Assembly: GCF_014652375.1 (NCBI RefSeq)
Contig: NZ_BMYR01000011.1
Coordinates: forward strand, 1-64,000
DNA from: Alishewanella tabrizica
Lineage (GTDB): Bacteria > Pseudomonadota > Gammaproteobacteria > Enterobacterales > Alteromonadaceae
Length of the DNA: 64,000 nucleotides
Reading direction: 5' to 3'
Position numbers and translations under genes: made by a program. Positions 36,118 through 46,900 of the stretch are shown one piece after another; position 1 is the stretch's first letter; the number at the start of each line of letters is the position of its first letter. Under the pieces are notes generated by a model that did no database searches, had not been told where the DNA came from, and saw only the letters and a program-made list of their open reading frames with translations.

Positions 36118-36554
36118 TAGTTGTTGCCTGAGCTCGCACCATCTAGGTTCCAATTACCAATATCATCATCTGTACCCGCAACCCGATCTTGTCCTTTACT
36201 GAAGATATCGATTCGCCCCATCTGACCCGGACTAACCAAAATATACTCTTCACCCCAGGGATCTTTCGGTAGGCGGCGAATAAAGCCTTCCGCTGGGTAA
36301 GAGCGCGGCACCGGTTGAGAAGTTGGAGCCGTGACTAATGCTTCTAAACCTTGCTCAGTTGTTGGATAAAAACTGTTGCGTAATCGGTACATATCCAAGG
36401 CATTTTCTAATTGCTGAATATCCACCACCACTTTTTGACGGGCAGCTTCTTCTTGATTACCCATTAAATTAGGCACCACAAAGCTGGCTAATAACCCCAG
36501 TATTACAATCACTACCATGACTTCAAGTAAGGTAAAACCGGTACTTCTTTTCAT
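36117..36554 (-). CDS. gspG: Major pseudopilin GspG
   Basis: The 145-residue protein has leader MKRSTG, then FTLLEVMVVIVILGLLASFV with the conserved glutamate. The hallmark regions DMYRLRNSFYPTTEQGLEAL and LPKDPWGEEYILVSPG follow, and the calcium-binding C-terminus DDDIGNW is intact. It polymerises into the pseudopilus. Confidence 0.97.
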   Translation of the reverse strand: MKRSTGFTLLEVMVVIVILGLLASFVVPNLMGNQEEAARQKVVVDIQQLENALDMYRLRNSFYPTTEQGLEALVTAPTSQPVPRSYPAEGFIRRLPKDPWGEEYILVSPGQMGRIDIFSKGQDRVAGTDDDIGNWNLDGASSGNN

Positions 36555-36555
36555 A

Positions 36556-37779
36556 TTAATATTTTCCTACCATATTATTAAGTTCGAGGATCGGCAATAA
36601 AATCGCCATCACAATTAAACACACGATCACAGCTAAAATGATAACGACCGCAGGTTTAAAAATTTCTAGTGAGACCGTCATCGTCATTTCAAATTCACGA
36701 TCGAGTGTGTCTGCGGCACGTTCTAGCATAGCGTCCAGTTGGCCACTCTTTTCGCCACTGGCAATCATATGTAGCATCATGGGCGGAAATAACTTGGTTT
36801 GATCCAACGCAGCACGTAATGACGTACCTTCCCGCACTCGCGCTGCAGCCTCTGCAACGCTCTGACGCATGTAGGTGTTAGACAATACATCTGCACTAAT
36901 CCGCATAGCCTCAAGCAAAGGCACCCCACTGGCGTTTAAAATACTCAAAGTACGCGCAAACCGCGCAGTATTAACACTGTTGACGATTCGCCCTAGTACT
37001 TTCACTTTTAGAATACGTCTATCGTAGCGCAGTTTAAATGCCGGTTTAGTTAATAATCGCTGCCAGCCAACTATTGCTAATAAGAACGCTATCATGACCC
37101 AGACACCGTGTTGTTGTACGGTATCACTGGCACCGATCATAAAGCGTGTCAACACGGGCAGCTGTTGCCCCATGTGCTCAAATTGCTCTGTAATTTTTGG
37201 TACCACCGCGGCGAGCAAAATACCAATTACTAACAGCGATACCACTACCATCACAATAGGGTAAACCGACGCCATAAGAATTTGGTTTCGCATATGCTGA
37301 CGTTGTTCAGTGTAATCGGCGAGTCGATTCAATACCTGATCTAAATGCCCAGACTTTTCCCCCGCGGCGACCATCGAACGGAAAAGATGATCAAAAACAT
37401 GCGGAAACTCAGCTAACCCTTCTGCTAAGCTATAGCCCTCCACAACTTTGGAGCGCACCGACATCATCATATTTTTTAAGCGGGGTTTATCACACTGCTC
37501 AGCAACAGCTAATAACGCGCTTTCAATTGGCAACGCCGCAGCAACCAACGTCGCCAGTTGTCGGGTAATTAAGGCCAATTCCGCCGCGGAAATTTTGCGT
37601 TTAAACCAACTTTTTCCACTTGCTAATAATTTTTCTTGTTGCGAGGCTAATTCGACCGACAGCGGTGTCAGCTTTTGTTCTCGTAATAGCTGACGCGCTT
37701 GCCGAGCATTATCCGCTTCTAAAACACCTTTCGCTTTTTTTCCGCGGACATCTAACGCCTGATATTCAAACGCGGCCAT
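36556..37779 (-). CDS. gspF: Type II secretion inner-membrane protein GspF
   Basis: The 407-residue polytopic protein has two homologous cytoplasmic helical domains (about 65-165 and 265-370) and three membrane segments (about 170-192, 220-240 and 375-398). The sequence GEKSGHLDQVLNRLADYTEQ is the family signature and recurs as GEKSGQLDAMLERAADTLDR in the second half. One base overlap with gspE. Confidence 0.96.
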   Translation of the reverse strand: MAAFEYQALDVRGKKAKGVLEADNARQARQLLREQKLTPLSVELASQQEKLLASGKSWFKRKISAAELALITRQLATLVAAALPIESALLAVAEQCDKPRLKNMMMSVRSKVVEGYSLAEGLAEFPHVFDHLFRSMVAAGEKSGHLDQVLNRLADYTEQRQHMRNQILMASVYPIVMVVVSLLVIGILLAAVVPKITEQFEHMGQQLPVLTRFMIGASDTVQQHGVWVMIAFLLAIVGWQRLLTKPAFKLRYDRRILKVKVLGRIVNSVNTARFARTLSILNASGVPLLEAMRISADVLSNTYMRQSVAEAAARVREGTSLRAALDQTKLFPPMMLHMIASGEKSGQLDAMLERAADTLDREFEMTMTVSLEIFKPAVVIILAVIVCLIVMAILLPILELNNMVGKY

Positions 37780-39290
37780 TACAGATCCTCGCGGGTAACA
37801 CGCAGCACTTCTTCAAGCGTTGTTACCCCAGCTATCACTTTGGCAAAACCATCTGCACGAATACTTGGCGTAAATTGCCTGGCATATTTTTCGATGCTTT
37901 GTTCGCCTTTACCATTATGGATCATTTCGCGCATGGCATCGTCAACCATGATTAGCTCATGAATACCGGTACGACCTTTGTAGCCAGTATAATTACAATG
38001 CTCGCAACCTTTAGCACGATAGATTAAAGCCGCATCTTTTTTGGCTAATCCCAGTAAATTACGCTCTTCTTTATCAGGATCATGTGCCTCTTTACAGTGA
38101 GGACATAAGGTTCTTACCAAACGCTGAGCTAATACACCGAGTAAACTTGACGAGAGTAAAAAGGCTTCAATCCCCATATCTTCTAAGCGGGTCACAGCAC
38201 CTGCGGCCGTATTAGTGTGTAATGTCGACAACACTAAATGCCCGGTTAAACTGGCTTGGACAGCAATTTGTGCCGTCTCTAAATCACGAATTTCACCAAC
38301 CATCACCACATCGGGATCTTGACGCAATATGGCTCTCAGACCACGAGCGAAGGTCATGTTAACTTTGGTATTAACCTGTGTTTGGCCAATCCCTTCCAGT
38401 TCATACTCAATAGGATCTTCAACCGTTAGGATATTTCGATCCTTGGTATTAATTTCGCTTAAGCCGGCATACAAGGTTGTACTTTTACCCGAACCCGTAG
38501 GGCCGGTAACTAAAATAATACCGTGCGGCTTTAAAATAAGCTGTGAGAACAGTTGTTCTACACCAGGCGTCATGCCTAAATCTGCTAAATTAAGATGTGA
38601 ATTATTTTTATCTAACAAACGTAATACGGCACGCTCACCATGACTGGATGGCATAGTCGAGACACGCACATCAACAGCTCGCCCGGCAATTCGCAAACTT
38701 ATACGTCCATCTTGTGGTACGCGTTTTTCTGCAATATCTAATTTGGCCATTACCTTAATACGCGATACCAATAAACTGGATAAACGTCGATGGGGTCTTA
38801 ACACTTCACGTAATAAACCATCCACACGGAAGCGAATGATTAAGGCTTTTTCAAAGGTCTCAATATGAATATCGGAGGCACCTAACTTGATGGCCTCGCC
38901 TAACATGGCATTGATTAACTTGATTATTGGCGCATCATCTTCATTCTCAAGTAAATCTTCAGTTTCTTGAATATCTTCTGCCAATGAAGCCAAATCAACT
39001 TCATTGCCAATATCTTCCATTAACTGCTGTGCCTCTGATGAATCCCGCTGATAAGACGCTTCCAGTAACGCCTCAAACGCTAACGCATCCAATTTTTGTA
39101 TCGTGAAAGGCTCGGCAAGTAATCTACGCACCTCCAGCAAGGCTTGCGGCTGCGTGGCTGGCTGCACATAAAGCACCCAGCTCTCAAGCTGTTGTTGTAG
39201 TAGCACGCCATGACGTTTGGCAAAACCAAAAGGCAGCCGAATTTTGCTGCTGACCGGCGCGATATCTGTTTCGGTCGCGAGCGTTATCAT
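37779..39290 (-). CDS. gspE: Type II secretion ATPase GspE
   Basis: The 503-residue cytoplasmic ATPase powers the pseudopilus. Walker [16 protein letters not shown] (about 259-273), the Asp box, Walker [13 protein letters not shown] and the His box LSTLHTN are present. The tetracysteine zinc domain reads CPHC...CEHC (about 395-435). The N-terminal region binds GspL. Confidence 0.97.
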   Translation of the reverse strand: MITLATETDIAPVSSKIRLPFGFAKRHGVLLQQQLESWVLYVQPATQPQALLEVRRLLAEPFTIQKLDALAFEALLEASYQRDSSEAQQLMEDIGNEVDLASLAEDIQETEDLLENEDDAPIIKLINAMLGEAIKLGASDIHIETFEKALIIRFRVDGLLREVLRPHRRLSSLLVSRIKVMAKLDIAEKRVPQDGRISLRIAGRAVDVRVSTMPSSHGERAVLRLLDKNNSHLNLADLGMTPGVEQLFSQLILKPHGIILVTGPTGSGKSTTLYAGLSEINTKDRNILTVEDPIEYELEGIGQTQVNTKVNMTFARGLRAILRQDPDVVMVGEIRDLETAQIAVQASLTGHLVLSTLHTNTAAGAVTRLEDMGIEAFLLSSSLLGVLAQRLVRTLCPHCKEAHDPDKEERNLLGLAKKDAALIYRAKGCEHCNYTGYKGRTGIHELIMVDDAMREMIHNGKGEQSIEKYARQFTPSIRADGFAKVIAGVTTLEEVLRVTREDL

Positions 39291-41389
39291 TGCGGCTTAT
39301 TCCCTTCTTCAGCAGCTGGCTGTGTTTGGTTCTGTTGCTCCATGTATTGTTCAAAGCTAGGTGGCAGTTTTAAACTTTCATCCCATTCGGGTAACACTGC
39401 CTGCGACGTATTAGGCATCAAACGGATCCCTTCTTCGTCGCGTTTTAATTGCTCTGCACGAATAAAGTTATATTTTTGTTTGCTAATTCCGCTTATGGCG
39501 CTGCCATCACGTACAATGGTCGCTTTAATAAACACCATCAAATTTCGCTTACGCTTACTCACACTGGTCGACTTAAATAAATGACCGAGTACGGGAATGT
39601 CACCTAAGATAGGTACTTTTGATTCACTTTCCTGCACATCTTCATCAATCAAGCCGCCTAACACGATAGTGGCACCATCGTCAGCCATTACCGTCGTTTT
39701 AATCTCACGTTTATTAATGGTGATATCTACCGCTGTAGCACCACCAATGCTTGACACTTCTTGCTCAATAACCAGTTGTACCGCGTCACCTTCATTAATT
39801 TGAGGAGTGACTTTTAACTTAATACCCACTTCCTGGCGCTGAACTTGTTGAAAGGGATTGGTATTATCCGAACCTAAAGATGAGCCAGTGATCACAGGCA
39901 CTTCTTGGCCCACTAAGAAAATCGCCTCTTGATTGTCCATAGTCGTGATATGGGGCGTAGCTAACACGTTAGAGTTAGTGCTGGTTCTTACTGCCTGTAA
40001 AATTGCCGCCCAATTACCATTGTAAAAGCCCAGTAGTGCGCCGTTTAGCCCTTGTAGTGCAGCACCTAACGCAGAATAGTCACGGTTAGAGTCTGCCGTA
40101 GTGGTAGTGATCAGATCGCCTGTCGCAGGATCACGTGACTGTGTTGTAGTGCCACGGGTAATTTGTGATGCCTGCGCTGCGCCAGCCGCAATGTTGACAA
40201 TAGGAATACTATTTGTACCCGTAAAGTTTGTACCGCCGCCGTTAGCATTAATCCATTGCACGCCAAAGTCGGTACCGTTGCCATCAAATACTTCCACAAT
40301 AATCGCTTCAACCAACACCTGCGCGCGGCGAATATCTAATTGCCGCACCACATCTTCAAGCGAACGCATCATATCTGGCTGGGCAGTAATGACTAACGAA
40401 TTACTGTCTGGGTGGGCTTCAATGCTAATTTCACGGCCGCTGCTGCGTCTTGGCGTTTGCGGATTCGCACCTTGTGCGCCTTGTACTTCCGCAGCAATAG
40501 AGTCACTGACACCTTTTAATACCGGCACAATATCTTCAGCTTTGGCATACTTTAAATAAAGTACTCGAGTATTACCGCTGGTTTGTAATTCTGCATCTAA
40601 ACGTCTTGCCAGTTCAATAACACGCTGCCGCGCTTGCAGTTCCCCGCTGACAATTACGCTATTCGTTCGCTCATCGGCGACAATACGCGGCACTAAAAAA
40701 TCGGGCTGCTCTGCACGATTTTGTGCACGATAAATGCTCTCTAAAATACGAACGATTTCAGCTGCCGACGCAAAGTTCAGTTTTAAAATCTCTAATTCCT
40801 GATCACCAGCTTTATCAACTCGTTGAATTATATCAACTAATCTTGCCACTAGCGCTGCTGGACCCGTCATCATAATGACATTAGAAGGATCATAGTTAAC
40901 TACATGACCGCCGCCACCTTGGTTAACAAATTGCCGTAATAACGGCGCTAACTCACGCACCGACACATTACGCACGGGCACCACCCGAGTCACCATTTCA
41001 TCACCAATACCCGGATTATCATCTCCTACTACTGGGATATTCGATGTTTTCGCATCTTTATTACGGACGACTTTCATCACACCGCTGTCCATTTCAACCA
41101 CAGCGAATCCGTAAACCTCAAGCACATTTAGAAAAAATTGATAGTACTGGGCCTCGGTTAGCATGTCATAACTACGAACGTTGATGCGACCCCGAACTTG
41201 TGGATCAACAATAATCGTTTTCTTTAAATTCATACCCACGATATTAATAAACTCGTTAATATCGGTACCTTTAAAATTAGGAGAGTATTTTACTTCGCTA
41301 TCCGCCACCACGGTAAAACTCAGTAAGGCAGCCAACAGCATACTTGCTAGGGTGCGGCCTTTTAAACGCACAAAGAAACCTGATTTCAT
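39287..41389 (-). CDS. gspD: Type II secretion outer-membrane secretin GspD
   Basis: The 700-residue protein has a signal peptide (about 1-29), periplasmic N0-N3 domains (about 32-340) and the secretin domain (about 345-630) with [16 protein letters not shown] near its end. The C-terminal tail (about 640-700) is hydrophilic, where a pilotin might bind. No pilotin gene is visible in the operon. Confidence 0.96.
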   Translation of the reverse strand: MKSGFFVRLKGRTLASMLLAALLSFTVVADSEVKYSPNFKGTDINEFINIVGMNLKKTIIVDPQVRGRINVRSYDMLTEAQYYQFFLNVLEVYGFAVVEMDSGVMKVVRNKDAKTSNIPVVGDDNPGIGDEMVTRVVPVRNVSVRELAPLLRQFVNQGGGGHVVNYDPSNVIMMTGPAALVARLVDIIQRVDKAGDQELEILKLNFASAAEIVRILESIYRAQNRAEQPDFLVPRIVADERTNSVIVSGELQARQRVIELARRLDAELQTSGNTRVLYLKYAKAEDIVPVLKGVSDSIAAEVQGAQGANPQTPRRSSGREISIEAHPDSNSLVITAQPDMMRSLEDVVRQLDIRRAQVLVEAIIVEVFDGNGTDFGVQWINANGGGTNFTGTNSIPIVNIAAGAAQASQITRGTTTQSRDPATGDLITTTTADSNRDYSALGAALQGLNGALLGFYNGNWAAILQAVRTSTNSNVLATPHITTMDNQEAIFLVGQEVPVITGSSLGSDNTNPFQQVQRQEVGIKLKVTPQINEGDAVQLVIEQEVSSIGGATAVDITINKREIKTTVMADDGATIVLGGLIDEDVQESESKVPILGDIPVLGHLFKSTSVSKRKRNLMVFIKATIVRDGSAISGISKQKYNFIRAEQLKRDEEGIRLMPNTSQAVLPEWDESLKLPPSFEQYMEQQNQTQPAAEEGNKPQ

Positions 41390-41417
41390 GAGAGATTAAC
41401 CAATTATTATCGTTCTA

Positions 41418-42371
41418 TTACTGTGACAGACTAAACAGAATATCTCTGATTTCGCCATCTCGTTCAATCTTAATTGATGCTTCTGTTGCATCACGAATGT
41501 CGTTGATGATCCGCATTGCCTGTTGCATATCATTCAGCGGCACGCCATTAATTTCAATTGCTAAGTCACCTTGCTGAAATCCCATTTGTTGAAATACAGC
41601 CGCATCTTTACCTGGCATTAACCGATAACCGGCAAGTTGGCCATCGCGCTGTACAGGTGTGACTCGCACATAATCAAAAAATTTCATCGGCTCAGCCATA
41701 ATTTCGTCACGTCGAGCTTGTAACTCAGGGTTTTCAAACCCCGTGGCAATAGGTTGTGCTAAAACGATGGGTTCGGCAACGGGCTCTTGTAAGCCTTGAT
41801 CGCCGCTGTCATCCCGCCCTAAGCCTGCATTTGCTTGCGCAACACGGGTAAATTCGACGCCGTCTAACATAAGCGTTTCGTAACGGCCATTTTGTTCTAA
41901 CAGGACGCGATCATCTAAAACTTGATGTAATTTCGCCCGAGTACCTTCCAGCATATCACCCACAGCATAAGCGGTTTCAGTGCCACGGTGTTCAATAACT
42001 GCGCTGCCCGCTTCGGGTTTTGCGGGAACGGCAACAAGCCCAGTAAGTTTGACATTTAATTGTGTTTTAGGCGCTTCGGTCACTACAGCAACAGCGGGCG
42101 CGCTACTGGCAACCGGCTCAGCTTTACCAAATAAAGGAAATGCCGTTAAGCTAGAAAGATCTTGTGGAACGGCAGCGGAAGTTTGAGTCAGTGTGGGTTG
42201 TGATACATATTCACTAACGGGTATAGGCAGCAATTGCCAGCTTAATCTTGCGAGCAACCAAGCGAATAACAGCATGAAAACGACGTTAAGTGACTGTCTT
42301 ACCAATGAGATAGGTATGCGCTGTAATTGCAGCAACAACTGCTGGATTGGTGTGGGCAACGTTACATTCAT
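41418..42371 (-). CDS. gspC: Type II secretion protein GspC
   Basis: The 317-residue protein has one membrane segment (about 28-46), a homology region (about 60-165, LTAFPLFGK then VKLTGLVAVP) that contacts the secretin, and a C-terminal PDZ domain (about 225-317, GQLAGYRLMPGKDAAVFQQM). GspC couples the inner-membrane platform to GspD. It is the first gene of the operon; the region 42372-42594 upstream holds the divergent promoters of gspC and hslR. Confidence 0.95.
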   Translation of the reverse strand: MNVTLPTPIQQLLLQLQRIPISLVRQSLNVVFMLLFAWLLARLSWQLLPIPVSEYVSQPTLTQTSAAVPQDLSSLTAFPLFGKAEPVASSAPAVAVVTEAPKTQLNVKLTGLVAVPAKPEAGSAVIEHRGTETAYAVGDMLEGTRAKLHQVLDDRVLLEQNGRYETLMLDGVEFTRVAQANAGLGRDDSGDQGLQEPVAEPIVLAQPIATGFENPELQARRDEIMAEPMKFFDYVRVTPVQRDGQLAGYRLMPGKDAAVFQQMGFQQGDLAIEINGVPLNDMQQAMRIINDIRDATEASIKIERDGEIRDILFSLSQ

Positions 42372-42503
42372 AACAACATTCTTTATCTAGTTATTACTGC
42401 ATCTTACTGAGTTGCAGGGCTATCAACAAGCTTTGATCGGCATCTTTACCAACTTATCACATAAAAAAAAGCTTACGCTGTAAGCGAAAGCATACTTTTA
42501 CAC

Positions 42504-42509
42504 TATAAT
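42504..42509 (+). promoter_or_regulatory. -10 element of hslR
   Basis: A perfect TATAAT lies 86 bp before the hslR start. No convincing -35 or heat-shock sigma-32 element (CTTGAA/CCCCAT) is seen with it. Confidence 0.4.
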
Positions 42510-42594
42510 GCCGAAACACTCAGCCAACATAACGATTTTTTACGTACTAGATAGAGGCTTACTGCAGCCAAAAGGTTTAGCTTAGAGGTGGATT

Positions 42595-43008
42595 GTGACG
42601 ATTTCATGTAATAAGAACCAAGTGGCTTCGCCCGGTGTTAGATTAGATAAGTGGCTCTGGGGATGTCGTTTTTACAAAACACGCGGCTTAGCAAAAGAGA
42701 TGATAGAGGGCGGCAAAGTCCAGTATAATGGGTATCGTTGCAAAGCCAGTCGCTTGGTAGAAATTGGAGCGACAGTAAAAGTTACACAAGGCGTAGATGA
42801 TAAGATCGTTATCGTTATGGGGTTAACTGAAAAACGTTTAGCGGCTCCCCTTGCCCAGCAACTTTACCAAGAAACCGAGCACAGTATTGAAGAAAGAGCA
42901 AAACGCGCTGAGTTGCGCAAAACTAATTCGCTGTTTGCCCCGCATCCGGACACGAAGCCCGATAAAAAAGAACGGCGGCAATTGTTATTATTAAAATCCC
43001 AGCAGTGA
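42595..43008 (+). CDS. hslR: Ribosome-associated heat-shock protein Hsp15
   Basis: The 137-residue protein starts at a GTG after GAGGTGGA. The S4 RNA-binding domain covers about 14-75 (VRLDKWLWGCRFYKTRGLAK), followed by a basic helical tail. Hsp15 binds free 50S subunits carrying stalled peptidyl-tRNA and helps rescue them. It is followed by hslO after 10 bases, as in E. coli. Confidence 0.96.
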   Translation: MTISCNKNQVASPGVRLDKWLWGCRFYKTRGLAKEMIEGGKVQYNGYRCKASRLVEIGATVKVTQGVDDKIVIVMGLTEKRLAAPLAQQLYQETEHSIEERAKRAELRKTNSLFAPHPDTKPDKKERRQLLLLKSQQ

Positions 43009-43018
43009 GAACCTAAAC

Positions 43019-43864
43019 ATGGCCTCGGATACTTTATTACGCTTTTTATTCCAGCAAAAACACGTTAGAGGTGAGTTGTGCTATATCAATAATAGCCTAG
43101 AACACATGCTGGAAAATCATCAATACCCATTACCGGTAAAACAATTATTAGCAGAGTTAGTGGTAGCATGTAGCTTATTAACCGCCACCCTAAAATTTGA
43201 GGGCGAGATCGCAATGCAATTGCAAGGCGATGGGCCTGTTAAATTTGCCGCTGTCAATGGTAATCATCTACAACAATTCCGTGGTGTAGCAAGGTTGCAA
43301 GCAGAATTACAAGGCGACAGTTTTAACGCTTTAGTGGGTAAAGGTTATCTCGTAGTAACCATTACGCCAGTGCAAGGTGAGCGCTACCAAGGGATTATTC
43401 CGCTGACAGGCAACAGTTTAACTGCAACTTTGGAAGCCTATTTTGCACAATCTGAGCAGTTGCCCACTCGCTTGTATATTTTCACTGATATTGGTCAACA
43501 TAATCGTGCAGCAGGTTTGATGTTGCAAGTGTTACCAGTAGAGCAGCAAAAAGCCCGAGATGATTTTAGCGAATTAGTTGCGTTAAGTGACACTATTACG
43601 GCTTCAGAATTGTTAGATCTTCCTGCGGAGGAAGTGCTTTATCGTTTATTTCACCAAGAACAAGTTGAATTGTTCCCCGCACAAGACATTGCCTTCGTTT
43701 GTGGATGCTCTAAAGTAAAATGCGAAGGTGCCTTATTTAGCTTAGGCAAACATGTTATGGCTGAGCAAATTGCACTTGGTGGCTTAGATATGACGTGTGA
43801 ATACTGTAATACGGCTTATCATTTTGCTATTGAGGATTTACAAAGTATCCATGACAAACTGTAG
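43019..43864 (+). CDS. hslO: Redox-regulated chaperone Hsp33
   Basis: Hsp33 is activated by oxidation and unfolding and then holds aggregating proteins. The 281-residue protein has the N-terminal chaperone domain and a C-terminal zinc-binding switch with the cysteines CGC...CEYC (about 229-231 and 261-264), and a fourth-cysteine variant context VKCEGAL nearby. It forms an operon with hslR and ends in a strong terminator. Confidence 0.96.
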   Translation: MASDTLLRFLFQQKHVRGELCYINNSLEHMLENHQYPLPVKQLLAELVVACSLLTATLKFEGEIAMQLQGDGPVKFAAVNGNHLQQFRGVARLQAELQGDSFNALVGKGYLVVTITPVQGERYQGIIPLTGNSLTATLEAYFAQSEQLPTRLYIFTDIGQHNRAAGLMLQVLPVEQQKARDDFSELVALSDTITASELLDLPAEEVLYRLFHQEQVELFPAQDIAFVCGCSKVKCEGALFSLGKHVMAEQIALGGLDMTCEYCNTAYHFAIEDLQSIHDKL

Positions 43865-43885
43865 TTTTTATTAATAACCTATTAT

Positions 43886-43918
43886 AAAAAAAGCCTTCGT
43901 ATTACGAAGGCTTTTTTT
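43886..43918. terminator. Bidirectional terminator between hslO and the S8 protease
   Basis: A perfect 15-bp stem (43886-43900 with 43904-43918) and an ATT loop, with an A-run on the left and a T-run on the right, serves both convergent genes. Confidence 0.95.
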
Positions 43919-43936
43919 CATCCACGTGTGAGGATA

Positions 43937-46900
43937 TTAGGCTTTTTTGTTGAAGCGACGGCGTAACATTAATACCGGCACTAACAGTAAACCGAATAAC
44001 CCGAAGCTACCACCTGAGCTCTTATGTGTCACAGTAACATTAGCTGTCGCAGTCGCTTGTAAACCGGCGGAATCGCGAGCAGTTAACGTAATGTTATGTG
44101 CTTTAGCATCATCACGACCAGGTGAACGCGTTAAAATCAACTGACCGTTTTGTACCGCAAATAACGGATTGTTCGTGGTCACTGAGCTTAACGTTGCGCC
44201 AGCTTCTCTAACTTGCACAGTAACAGTCCCTAACGCTGTTCCAGCAGCAGTACCTGATGCTACAGATGCAGTAGTCACTGTCGCCGTAACAACAGGAACT
44301 TCATCTGGAATATTGTTAATATTCACCGTCACTGTTACTGGGGCTGAGACTTGAGCCGCACTGTCTAACGCCGCAACCTCAAACGTAGCTTTAACCATGC
44401 CCGCTTCAAAGTTTAGCGCCGCTGTATCAGCAACAACAATCTGTCCCATTGCATTTACCGAAATGGCAGCGGTTGAACTGCCCAACACCACATATTCGGT
44501 AATCGCTGTTCTGAAATCACTAGTAGCGGTAATTTGGCCAATAACCGTACCCACTGCCGCATTTTCATTCACACTGAAGACCTGAGAGGCCGCCACTGTA
44601 GGTTGTTGTAATTGCGCTGAGTAATCCGCTACAGCGGCTGCTTCAGCTTCTGCTGATAACAATACAAAGCTACGATTATCACCTACAGGACGCTGTAAGA
44701 AAGCCGACTCACCTGGAGCAAAACTTGTAACAGCAGTATCTGTTTCACCTTCAGCAGCAGGGCCTTGGCTAGGAACAGCAACGCTGCTGAATGTTACCGC
44801 AGGTGATGGTAATAAGCGTACTGAAGCAGTAACCTGATCAGCCGTTAACGCAGGATTATAGGTTAATGAGAACGAGTCAGGATTCGTACGGAACCGCGCT
44901 GTAATCGTGCGGCCTAAATCTGCGGCTGTTAAGCCAACATGATTAAAACACGATTCCAACATCACTTGCTTGCTGCCCGCATAGTGGAATACATCACCAA
45001 AGAAACCACTGGTAGTACCAAAGGTCGTATTGAATGACACCATGACACCTGGACTCGCAGCATATGTTGGGCCTAAACGTGTTAGTAATAACGTATTCAT
45101 CGTATGGTTATAAATACCATCGTTGTTCACGTCAATATCAACAGAATAGTTACCCTGCAGTAAATGCGTTACGCCGTCACCTAAGTGAATAGTTGGATAA
45201 ATAGCATATCCTGATGCACAGAATTCAGCTTCGGCTACATCGAAAGTAATAGCACGAATGTCATGCGTTGGGCTAATGTTTGGATTTGCTGGGGAAGTAG
45301 CAACCAATGTAGAAGCGAATGGCTCAACGGCAATAACACCGGTATTAGTTACTTTCGTAGCCACTTTACCATCAACCAGCTCACCTGAAAGGGCTAGCTT
45401 ACCTACAGGTTTGGGGATAACGTGATACACTAAATGTAAATCGTGATCTGAGCTCGTGCTTGGATCGTTGAAAATCAGCGCACCATCAAATTCTACATTA
45501 TCCATTTGAGCAGCAGCTTCAAGCGGCTCATAAAAAACGCCATTTCGTAATACGAATTCTGGAAGTTTAGATGGATCAACTGTTAATGCTACATCAAACT
45601 CTATAGTTTGCTTAGCAGGTACCATTACAGTAGCAGGGAAATTCCAGCTTAAAGCACCTGTAGCCGTTTTATCTGCATAACGATCTTGAATACGCAGATT
45701 ATAGGTTTTAGCACTGTTGCTAAAGTTTTTCAGCGTGACACGTTTAGTCATGCTGGTAACTTTATCAAGTGAATTCAGACCAAAAGACAACGCTGCCTGG
45801 CTGGTATCAAACTTAGCTTCATTTACCCACGCTGCCACTGGCAGGTTAACAGCTTTTTCCACATCAACTAAACCGGCACCGATTTGGCTGATAGACGCCA
45901 ATTTGGCTTCTGGGTTGATACCTAACGGTTGACGATGGACAGTTAGGTTAGCCGAGTTCATCAGTGTAGCTTTAATCTCTAATGCACTACGATCTGGCAA
46001 GGCACCTCTAAGTAATGCAACTGCACCTGCAGTAATTGGGCCAGAGAAAGACGTCCCGTTTACTTTTGCAGTACCTGTAGCCGTACCAACGCGAGCAACA
46101 TCAATAGCTTCACCTGGTGCCGTGATTTCTGGTTTTAACAAACCATCCATAGAAGGACCGCGTGAAGTAAAGTTCGCGATACCACCAGCCCCTGATCTAG
46201 CCACTGATCTAATGTTATAAGCAACCGTGTCACCAGCATCTAGCTTGGCTTTAATAGCATCGCCAACTTCTTTAGTGATCATTACAGAAGGAATGGTCAA
46301 TTCTGGATCATCGCCACCTGCCACGATAGGCGCTTCGCCCGGGTTACTGTTAGCAATAATGACAAAAGCCGCACCACGTTGTTGCGCTACCTTAACCTTT
46401 TGAGCAAAACCACATACACCACGAGATACCAACACCGCTTTACCGGTTAAATCCACAGTTTCTGCTAATGGATTACACGCAGTATATTCTCCTGGAATAA
46501 CAACTAAAGGTGTTGTAGTAGAACTAAACGCAAAATCAAAACTGCGGTTAAAAGCAGATGCCGTCATCACAGCATCAGCACCATCAATCACAGTGCTTTC
46601 AAAAAGACCAATTGCCGCAGTAGGGTGTGTCATAGCACCCACAGAAAGCGCATTTGGCGTAGTACTAGGACCGCCAACACGAAATGGTACATTACCATCG
46701 TTACCTGCAGAGATAACCATATTAGTACCCAGCTTAACGGCACGCTGAATTAAAAATTGCGTCCCTGACATAGCTTGAGTAGAACCAAACTGGCCACCCA
46801 ATGACATATTAATAATATCGACACGATCTTCTAAATTTCCATCACCATTAGGATCCATGGAAGCTTCTAAAGCACGCAGTTGAGCTAGGCCCGGACAAGT

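Noticed and set aside
42372-42594. Heat-shock (sigma-32) promoter for hslR-hslO
   Set aside because: No CTTGAA or CCCCAT-like elements were found in the gap; only an isolated TATAAT is present.
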